Below, one piece after another: positions 1-5,263 of a DNA stretch of 10,259 bases. The number at the start of each line of letters is the position of its first letter. Positions within the stretch are counted from its first letter, which is position 1. The notes under the pieces were generated by a model. The model did no database searches and had not been told where the DNA came from. It was given only the letters and a program-made list of their open reading frames with translations. Both the position numbers and the translations under genes were made by a program. The stretch comes from CAZMLC01 sp964567125 (GTDB lineage: Bacteria; Verrucomicrobiota; Kiritimatiellia; RFP12; UBA1067): NCBI GenBank assembly GCA_964567125.1, contig CAZMLC010000085.1, positions 1-10,259 on the forward strand, given 5' to 3'.

Positions 1-648
1 GCCATGGTGCTGGTCTGGGGCTATCTGGCGCGCGGCAACGATGGGCTGACCTTGATCATGGTGGCGATTAATTCCCTGACCATGTTGGTGCTTTACGGTT
101 TACTGGGCGGCTTTCTTCTGGGTGTTGGCCAGCTTCCCGTACCGTGGCAGGCGTTGCTGCTTTCGATCCTGATTTACGTGGCGTTGCCGCTGGTGTGCGG
201 TTATTTTTCACGCACCTGGCTGATCCGTGCAAAAGGGCTCGTCTGGTTTCAGGAAAAATTCCTGCACGTGTTGACGCCCATCACGATCGTGGCGCTGCTG
301 GCGACCTTGGTCTTGTTGTTCAGCTTCAAGGGCGAGACGATCCTCGGCAATCCGTTGACCATTCTCTGGATCGCGATTCCGCTATTGATTCAGACCCTGT
401 TGATCTTTGGTCTGGGATATTGGCTGGCGAAAATTCTGCGCTTGCCGTATGCGGATGCCGCGCCTGCGGCCATGATCGGAGCGTCCAACCATTTTGAGGT
501 CGCGATTGCCACGGCGACGATGCTCTTCGGACTCTCTTCCGGTGCGGCGCTGGCCACGGTTGTCGGCGTGCTCATTGAAGTGCCCGTGATGCTTGGACTC
601 GTGCGTATCTGCTTGCGCACACAGCATTTTTTCAAACCGGTTGAATAA
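1..648 (+). CDS. acr3: Acr3-family arsenite efflux carrier, C-terminal part (5' end outside window)
   Basis: This frame is open from base 1 (an Ala codon precedes the first Met, so that Met is internal) and ends at TAA 646-648, giving about 215 residues. Acr3 carriers are usually about 350 residues, so roughly the last 60% is present. The visible part has about six hydrophobic segments. It opens with an AMVLVWGYLARG segment followed by VAINSLTMLVLYG. Near the end it carries GASNHFEVAIATA and then an IEVPVMLGLV helix. These segments are typical of the Acr3 (BASS/BART superfamily) arsenite permeases, which expel As(III) across the inner membrane using the proton motive force. In other bacteria such genes usually sit with arsR or arsC, but these would lie to the left and cannot be seen. 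The gene converges on the AEC permease with 2 bases between stop codons. Family assignment is from remembered motifs and is confident; substrate is inferred. Confidence 0.88.
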   Translation, partial: AMVLVWGYLARGNDGLTLIMVAINSLTMLVLYGLLGGFLLGVGQLPVPWQALLLSILIYVALPLVCGYFSRTWLIRAKGLVWFQEKFLHVLTPITIVALLATLVLLFSFKGETILGNPLTILWIAIPLLIQTLLIFGLGYWLAKILRLPYADAAPAAMIGASNHFEVAIATATMLFGLSSGAALATVVGVLIEVPVMLGLVRICLRTQHFFKPVE

Positions 649-650
649 AC

Positions 651-1616
651 TCAACGCACGTTTACGAGGGCGAGCCAGAGCGGCACGGTGATGAGGCAGA
701 GCAGGTGGGAGAGAAAGACGGTCGCGGCAGAGAAATTCGCATCGCCGTTGTAGGCTTCGGCCAGCGTGATGCTCGCCATGGCCACTGGCATGGTCGCAAT
801 CAGGATCAAAACCCGCTTAATTTCGCTCGGCATGGGTATCAGCAGGAGAAGGCCAATGCAGACGGCCGGAATGATCACAAGGCGCAGGAACGAGGTCCAG
901 AGCGAAAGCGCGGAAAAAAGGTGCGTCGGGTGGAGCATGCCGATCCGTGCGCCGCAGATGAGCGCCGAAGCCGGGATCGTAGCCCCGCCAGCCATGAAGC
1001 AGGTCTGGAGCAGGGTCTTCAAAAGCGTATCCGTGGTGCTGCCCTCCGCGGGAAGCCAGCCGTACCGGGTACAGGATCTCTTTAGTGCGAGGAGGATGAA
1101 GGAGAGGCCGAGCGCCAGCATGGGCATGCTCAGAAGGTTTTTCAGTAAGGAGCGATCCAGCTTCTGACCGGTCAGCGCTTTCAGGCCCAAGGTCCAGACG
1201 CAGAGTTCCGATCCCAGCGCGGAGAAGGCGATGAGGGCCACGGCCTTCTCATCCCAGAGCGCGGCGGCCATCAGGATCGGGAGGAAGGAGTAGTTGTTCA
1301 TCAGCGAGACGAAGAGGTAGCAGCGCTTGGTGGCAACCGGTTCTTTGCGCAGGAGCGGCAGTGTCGCCCGTCCGATCAGCAGGCCCGTGACGAGGATGAA
1401 GACCGTGCCGACGGGCATGGCCCAGTTCTGCAGCAGCGTCTCAAAGGTGAAGTTGCGCAGGATCGAACTGATGATCAGGCCGGGATAGAAGACGTTCAGC
1501 ATCACCAAGGAGAGCTGGCGGTTGAACGTTGCGTCGACCCACTGCTTCTTGCAGAGCAGATATCCTGCCAGCGAGAGCAAGAGCAGGGGTAACATTTTAA
1601 GAAATAGGACCAGCAT
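651..1616 (-). CDS. AEC-family (auxin efflux carrier-like) permease
   Basis: The 321-residue protein is almost entirely hydrophobic, with about ten predicted membrane helices. It starts with LPLLLLSLAGYLLCKKQW and continues with LVMLNVFYPGLIISSILRNF, the usual opening of AEC-family transporters (Pfam Mem_trans). The length matches the family norm of about 300-320 residues. Characterised bacterial members such as MdcF/MleP-type carriers move small organic acids like malate or malonate, but the substrate cannot be read from sequence. The ATG at 1616 is preceded by AAAGG at a usable distance. The gene begins 8 bases after the HydG-like gene stops, so it is almost certainly its co-transcribed partner. 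A plausible job is import or export of a substrate or product of that enzyme, such as a carboxylate or aromatic; this is inference. No terminator hairpin is visible after its stop. Confidence 0.85.
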   Translation of the reverse strand: MLVLFLKMLPLLLLSLAGYLLCKKQWVDATFNRQLSLVMLNVFYPGLIISSILRNFTFETLLQNWAMPVGTVFILVTGLLIGRATLPLLRKEPVATKRCYLFVSLMNNYSFLPILMAAALWDEKAVALIAFSALGSELCVWTLGLKALTGQKLDRSLLKNLLSMPMLALGLSFILLALKRSCTRYGWLPAEGSTTDTLLKTLLQTCFMAGGATIPASALICGARIGMLHPTHLFSALSLWTSFLRLVIIPAVCIGLLLLIPMPSEIKRVLILIATMPVAMASITLAEAYNGDANFSAATVFLSHLLCLITVPLWLALVNVR

Positions 1617-1624
1617 GGCCGCCT

Positions 1625-3163
1625 TTAGAAAAAGAGGTCGCGTTCGCCTGCGCAGATCCGGTCGTAATGTTCCTTGACGGTCGGATAGAACTTCGGCAGG
1701 TTCCGCTGAATCTCCGCGAGTTCGCGGGTAATGACCGGTTCGCAGGCGGCTTTGGTAGCTGCGGAGGCGAAATCATCCAGCCATTCGCGGAAGGTCAGGA
1801 CCGCGTTGATCTTGCAGAACTTACCCTCTTTGCCCGTCTTAAGCGCATCCATGATACAGCCGCCCGTGCGACCGCAGCGATAGCCCGCGGTGCAGAACGA
1901 GGTGATGATGTCGCGTCGTCCGAGGTAACCGATCAGCTCTTCGAGCGAACGGGTATCCGAGAGGACGAACTGCTGGCGATCCTTCTCCTGATGCGATTCG
2001 GAAGCAAAATCGCTGTAGCCCTTGATGGCGATGTTGGAGCTGGCGTCCATCTGCGTAATGCCGTAGTCGATGCAGGTGTTGCGCGACTCCGGGCGTTCGC
2101 GGCAGGTGACGATCAAGCCGGTGTAGGGCACGGAAAGGCGCGTGATCAGGACGATCTTCTTGAAGATCTCATCGTTGATCAGATAGGGCGAGGTGGTCGG
2201 GATGTCCGTACCGCTGGCGGGTTCCAGGCGGGGCACGGAAATCGTATGCGGCCCGATGTTGAAACGCTTTTCGAGGTCGCGCGCATGACAGATCGTGGCG
2301 ACCAATTCGTAACGCCAGTCGTAAAGTCCGTAGAGCACGCCGAGACCCACGTCATCGACGCCGGCTTCGAGTGCGCGGTGGAAACAGGTCGTGCGCCAGT
2401 TGTAGTTGCCCTTGACCGTATCTGCGGGGTGGAGCTTGGCGTACGTTGGACGGTGATAGGTTTCCTGGAAAACCTGAAACGTGCCGATGCCGACCTTTTT
2501 CAGCGCGCGCAGATCCTCGATGGTCATGGGCGCTGCATTGACGTTGACGCGGCGGATGCCGACTGGCGTGCCGATGGGCGACTTGACTTGATGCTTGTAA
2601 GCCGTCTCAATGGTCTCCGCAATGTAGTCGGCGGAGGTGGTCGGATGTTCGCCGTAGACCGCGATGAGGCGCTTGTGGCCGATCTTGCCGGCGAGCACCT
2701 CGATCTCCTGTTTGACCTCATCCATGGTCAGCATGCGACGTTTCTGCTCGTTGTTGCCGCTGCGGAAGCCGCAGTAGGCACAGCGGTTCACGCAGAGATT
2801 GCTCATGTAGAGCGGCGCGAACATCACAATGCGATTATCGTAGACCGATTTCTTGATGGCCAGCGCGGTGTGCGCCATTTCGTCGATCAATGCGGGATCC
2901 GTCACGTGGATCAGTGCCGCTGTCTCTTCCGGGAGCAGCGTTTCAATCGCGCGCGATTTGGCGAGGATGTCGCGGATACGATGAACATCATTGGGCGCAG
3001 CGGCTTGGGCTTTGTCCAATGCAGAGAAGATCGCGGCATCATCAATAAAATGATGGCCGCCCGGCAGATACGCGTCGATCTCATCTTGCACGATGTAGTT
3101 CTTGACGTAGTCTGCAGCACTTTTGAAAGTGCGCCTGCAACTGGATGTAGTGTTCGAGTTCAT
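1625..3163 (-). CDS. hydG: HydG-like radical SAM tyrosine lyase with altered C-terminal Fe-S motif
   Basis: The 512-residue protein matches HydG along its length. It has the radical SAM motif C124-x3-C128-x2-C131 in the context LCVNRCAYCGFRSGN, then GIGTFQVFQETYH, DDVGLGVLYGL, GPHTISVPRLEPA, and a C-terminal domain ending GERDLFF. HydG cleaves tyrosine to p-cresol and dehydroglycine and, through a second Fe-S cluster held by a C-terminal CX2CX22C motif, releases CO and cyanide for the [FeFe]-hydrogenase H-cluster. Here that motif reads C424-T-A-G427, with the central cysteine replaced by Gly. The last cysteine is kept (C450), and extra cysteines lie at 430 and 436. The reading was checked on the DNA at 1814-1894. 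The radical SAM core looks intact, so tyrosine cleavage is likely, while CO/CN chemistry is uncertain. No hydE, hydF or hydA is nearby. The gene starts 41 bases after the phosphoesterase fusion and 8 bases before the permease. The ATG at 3163 has no clear Shine-Dalgarno site. A ThiH-type enzyme is less likely because the C-terminal extension is present. Confidence 0.88.
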   Translation of the reverse strand: MNSNTTSSCRRTFKSAADYVKNYIVQDEIDAYLPGGHHFIDDAAIFSALDKAQAAAPNDVHRIRDILAKSRAIETLLPEETAALIHVTDPALIDEMAHTALAIKKSVYDNRIVMFAPLYMSNLCVNRCAYCGFRSGNNEQKRRMLTMDEVKQEIEVLAGKIGHKRLIAVYGEHPTTSADYIAETIETAYKHQVKSPIGTPVGIRRVNVNAAPMTIEDLRALKKVGIGTFQVFQETYHRPTYAKLHPADTVKGNYNWRTTCFHRALEAGVDDVGLGVLYGLYDWRYELVATICHARDLEKRFNIGPHTISVPRLEPASGTDIPTTSPYLINDEIFKKIVLITRLSVPYTGLIVTCRERPESRNTCIDYGITQMDASSNIAIKGYSDFASESHQEKDRQQFVLSDTRSLEELIGYLGRRDIITSFCTAGYRCGRTGGCIMDALKTGKEGKFCKINAVLTFREWLDDFASAATKAACEPVITRELAEIQRNLPKFYPTVKEHYDRICAGERDLFF

Positions 3164-3204
3164 AAATCAGAGCTATTCATCATGTCATAGCCGCGGTGAA
3201 AATG

Positions 3205-4704
3205 TCAAAAGGAAAAGAGGGTCTCCGGATACATTTTGGGTGTGATCCCTGCCCGCTTGAGCACCTGCATGTGCGGATAGAATTCACCGACTTCCGCCAG
3301 ATCATGCGAATCGCTGGCCAATGCGCACGTGACCCCTTTTTCCGCGCAAATCGCAATGAATTCGGGGTCAGGCGTGTGCGTGTGGTAATTGATTTCAAGT
3401 GCAACACCGCTGTCGCACAGAATGTCGGCCACTTCGCCATAAAGGTGCGTCGGCAGCTGTAGCTTGTGACGTTTGAAGAAACGGAAGGGATGCGCCAGAA
3501 CCTTGATCGGATGGCCAGTCAAGGCGATCACGTCGCGGATGAAGAGTTTTTCCGCCTCCTTCTGCGTGGTCTTGTTGGGGACGTAGTCGTGAATGCAATG
3601 GATCGCGCCGACGAGGATGTCCCACTCCATCTCCATGTCCTCGGGGGCGAGGAGGAGCTTGCCGTTGTCGTAGAGATCCACCTCGAGTCCGATCTTTACG
3701 AAGGGCGAACGCAGTTTTTCCGCGAAGGCCGTGTATGCCGCCATGCGGTAACGCTCAGGCGTGTCCCAGATTTTCTGTACAGCGTCGGGATCGTTTTGCC
3801 AAGCAAAGCTCAAAGCATATTTTTTTTCAAAATAGAGTTGGAACGCATGCTCGGTGATGCAGAGCGTTGTGACGCCGAGCGCTTTTGCCAGCGCGATGTT
3901 TTGTTCCGTCTCGACATCGCTGGCGCAATAGGCGTTTTCCGTATGGCAGTGTACGTCGATCAAATTCGGCAGTTGCAGTTCCAGCGCGTGTTCTTCGATC
4001 TCAACTTGTTTACCCTGCATGCGGATCACACTGAAGGTGAAGGGCGCTTCGCTGAGCGCAGGCACCGTGTGATACAGAACATCGCCGTTGAGCCGCGGCT
4101 TCTGACCTGTGTGGTAATGGCCGCTGAGTGAGAGCAGGACGCCGGATTTATGATAGCTGTCGATGATCTTCGCGACATTCTTGGGCCGGTACGGATAGTT
4201 CGATTGAATCGCGGGATAGATGGGCGCATGCTGAATGGCGATCAGCGGCAGTCCCGGATTTTCCTGTGCGGCGCGTATCGGCAATTCAAGGTCGGCTTGG
4301 GTGCGTTCGCAGACGTGCGAGTGGTCGTACTGATCCGAAAAAAGCAGGATGCCGTAATCGCCGATTTTGTGGAATCCTGATTGCGCTTGAAACTGCGTTG
4401 CAAAAGCCGGCGTCACATCGTGATTCCCGCGGCAGATCAGATAGGGGATTGCGCTGCGCGTCAGCTCTTCATGAATCGCGGCGAGATCGTGTTCCGCAGT
4501 CGTGCCGTCGCCATGGTCAACGAGATCGCCAAGGATGAGCGTTGCATCGGGTTTAATGCCCATATGCCGCAGCCGCAGAAACACTTTACGCAGAAGTGTC
4601 TTCGCAAGTTCGCCGCGCATACGCGTATTTATTACAGGTTGTCGTGTGAGTCCAGTATAGTGGAGATCCGAGATCGCCACGAGGGTCAAAGTGGGTGTAG
4701 ACAT
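3205..4704 (-). CDS. Metallophosphoesterase-PHP domain fusion protein
   Basis: Two complete metal-dependent phosphoesterase domains are joined in 499 residues. Residues 1 to about 240 are a calcineurin-like metallophosphoesterase: SDLHY (D13, H15), GDLVDHGD (D60), RGNHD (N94, H95), IQHAP (H159) and GHYH (H196, H198), so all usual dinuclear metal ligands are present. Residues about 246-499 are a PHP domain as in histidinol-phosphatase and polymerase-associated phosphoesterases: DVHCHT (H252, H254), TEH (E285, H286), E341, H369, AHPFR (H405) and SDSHD (D465, H467). There is no signal peptide or membrane segment, so it should be cytoplasmic. The substrate is unknown; phosphomonoesters or phosphodiesters acted on in sequence would be a reasonable guess, not a finding. 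It is the first gene of the unit that continues with the HydG-like enzyme and the permease. The ATG at 4704 lies just before the first metal motif, but no good ribosome site precedes it. Confidence 0.87.
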   Translation of the reverse strand: MSTPTLTLVAISDLHYTGLTRQPVINTRMRGELAKTLLRKVFLRLRHMGIKPDATLILGDLVDHGDGTTAEHDLAAIHEELTRSAIPYLICRGNHDVTPAFATQFQAQSGFHKIGDYGILLFSDQYDHSHVCERTQADLELPIRAAQENPGLPLIAIQHAPIYPAIQSNYPYRPKNVAKIIDSYHKSGVLLSLSGHYHTGQKPRLNGDVLYHTVPALSEAPFTFSVIRMQGKQVEIEEHALELQLPNLIDVHCHTENAYCASDVETEQNIALAKALGVTTLCITEHAFQLYFEKKYALSFAWQNDPDAVQKIWDTPERYRMAAYTAFAEKLRSPFVKIGLEVDLYDNGKLLLAPEDMEMEWDILVGAIHCIHDYVPNKTTQKEAEKLFIRDVIALTGHPIKVLAHPFRFFKRHKLQLPTHLYGEVADILCDSGVALEINYHTHTPDPEFIAICAEKGVTCALASDSHDLAEVGEFYPHMQVLKRAGITPKMYPETLFSF

Positions 4705-4742
4705 AAATCAATTTATCAACTCAAAATCATGGAATAATCCGA

Positions 4743-4765
4743 ATGCGTCGGAAAAGAAGACGCAT
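4743..4765. repeat. Inverted repeat in the leader of the phosphoesterase-HydG unit
   Basis: A perfect 7-base inverted repeat, ATGCGTC at 4743-4749 and GACGCAT at 4759-4765, is separated by 9 bases. It lies immediately downstream (minus strand) of the candidate -10 box, at about the expected transcription start. It could be an operator or a short 5' hairpin. There is no T-run after it, so it is not an intrinsic terminator. Confidence 0.5.
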
Positions 4766-4794
4766 AGAGTAATTTAAGTTGTGCATGGGGTCAA
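4766..4794 (-). promoter_or_regulatory. Candidate sigma-70-type promoter for the phosphoesterase-HydG-AEC unit
   Basis: Reading the minus strand, TTGACC (plus positions 4789-4794) is followed after 17 bases by TACTCT (4766-4771). The -35 box matches the consensus at five of six positions and the -10 box is weak. A promoter is needed here because a strong terminator lies just upstream, between this unit and the histone-like gene. The predicted start of transcription would be near 4759, leaving a leader of about 55 bases. Confidence 0.4.
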
Positions 4795-4821
4795 TGCAAA
4801 ATCGATCGATCTGTATGCAAT

Positions 4822-4861
4822 AAAAAAAACACCTCCGCGCTAACGCAGAGGTGTTTTTTTA
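4822..4861 (-). terminator. Intrinsic terminator of the histone-like gene
   Basis: A hairpin forms from CACCTC (4830-4835) with GAGGTG (4848-4853), extended inward by GCG (4837-4839) with CGC (4844-4846) around one mismatch and a CTAA loop. It is extended outward by a run of A on one side and a run of T on the other. On the minus strand the stem is followed by eight T residues, the classic Rho-independent form. It starts about 30 bases after the stop of the histone-like gene at 4882. Because the outer A/T pairs are symmetrical it could also stop transcription coming the other way, although no plus-strand gene feeds into it. Confidence 0.88.
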
Positions 4862-4881
4862 TTTGAAACGATCCCGTTGTC

Positions 4882-5112
4882 TTACTTCTTAGCGGGAGCG
4901 GCTTTCTTAACTGCCTTCTTAGCAGGAGCGGCTTTCTTGACTGCCTTCTTAGCCGGAGCTGCCTTCTTAGCCGGAGCTGCCTTCTTGGCCGGGGCTGCTT
5001 TCTTCGCAGGAGCTGCCTTCTTCGCAGGAGCTGCCTTCTTAGCAGGAGCTGCTTTCTTAGCAGGAGCTGCTTTCTTAGCAGGTGCTGCTTTCTTAGCTGT
5101 TGCTGTTGCCAT
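4882..5112 (-). CDS. Histone H1-like Lys/Ala/Pro-rich repeat protein
   Basis: The 76-residue protein is MATATA followed by ten copies of the hexapeptide KKAAPA, with two KKAV insertions near the C-terminus and a final KK. It is made of Ala, Lys, Pro, Val and an N-terminal Met and Thr, strongly basic, with no globular domain. This matches the C-terminal tail of eukaryotic histone H1 and bacterial proteins such as the Hc2-like and AlgP-like AAKP repeat proteins, which bind and compact DNA without sequence specificity. The reading frame extends upstream to an ATG at 5178, but the start at 5112 is chosen because AAAGGA lies 7 bases before it and a good promoter lies between the two candidate starts. 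It is a single-gene unit with its own promoter and terminator, as expected for an abundant nucleoid protein. Function is inferred from composition only. Confidence 0.82.
   Translation of the reverse strand: MATATAKKAAPAKKAAPAKKAAPAKKAAPAKKAAPAKKAAPAKKAAPAKKAAPAKKAVKKAAPAKKAVKKAAPAKK
4885..5094 (-). repeat. 18-bp coding tandem repeats in the histone-like gene
   Basis: Units of 18 bases, each coding KKAAPA, run through nearly the whole gene. There are eight in a row, then two more each preceded by a 12-base KKAV unit. Units differ at synonymous third positions (for example CTTCTT or TTTCTT for the Lys pair, read on the plus strand), and neighbouring units are often identical. That pattern suggests copy-number change by slippage or unequal recombination. 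Confidence 0.85.
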
Positions 5113-5119
5113 AGTGCTA

Positions 5120-5125
5120 TCCTTT
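5120..5125 (-). promoter_or_regulatory. Ribosome binding site deciding the histone-like start
   Basis: Minus-strand AAAGGA is separated by 7 bases from the ATG at 5112-5110. It is one of the few clear Shine-Dalgarno sites in this window and rules against the upstream ATG at 5178. Confidence 0.75.
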
Positions 5126-5140
5126 CGTTTTTCTGACGAT

Positions 5141-5169
5141 ATTATGTGTGTTCCGAGATCACACATCAA
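5141..5169 (-). promoter_or_regulatory. Promoter with internal inverted repeat, upstream of the histone-like gene
   Basis: On the minus strand TTGATG (5164-5169) is followed after 17 bases by CATAAT (5141-5146), a near-consensus -10. Transcription would start near 5134, about 22 bases before the ATG. A perfect inverted repeat, TGTGTG (5145-5150) with CACACA (5160-5165) and a 9-base centre, fills the spacer and touches both boxes, which is where a repressor or MerR-type activator would bind. A second weaker candidate lies upstream: TTGCAT (5210-5215), 17 bases, TACAGT (5187-5192). Confidence 0.6.
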
Positions 5170-5263
5170 TCTCGCCATTTGCTTTTACTGTAGAAGATTC
5201 TTGAAGTGTATGCAAGAGTCTTTTTCAATTCTTTTACAAAAATATTTACTGCCTATTTTCGGG

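Noticed and set aside
1667..3190. A 507-codon open frame on the plus strand opposite the HydG-like gene
   Set aside because: It lies wholly antisense to a clearly recognised gene and encodes an Arg/Asp/Val-rich product with no recognisable domain. It is a by-product of the codon bias of the real gene.
3466..4131. A 221-codon plus-strand frame opposite the phosphoesterase fusion
   Set aside because: Antisense to intact metal-binding motifs of the fusion and without recognisable features of its own.
4885..5094. Regular short repeats that might be taken for a CRISPR or minisatellite array
   Set aside because: The 18-base units abut with no spacers, stay in frame, and vary mainly at synonymous positions, so they are coding repeats.
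5145..5165. TGTGTG-N9-CACACA as a CRP-type binding site
   Set aside because: The half-sites and spacing do not fit TGTGA-N6-TCACA; only a generic inverted repeat can be claimed.
5113..5178. Upstream start of the histone-like protein at 5178
   Set aside because: The 22 extra residues are unlike the repeat protein and the segment contains the better promoter and the Shine-Dalgarno site for the start at 5112.
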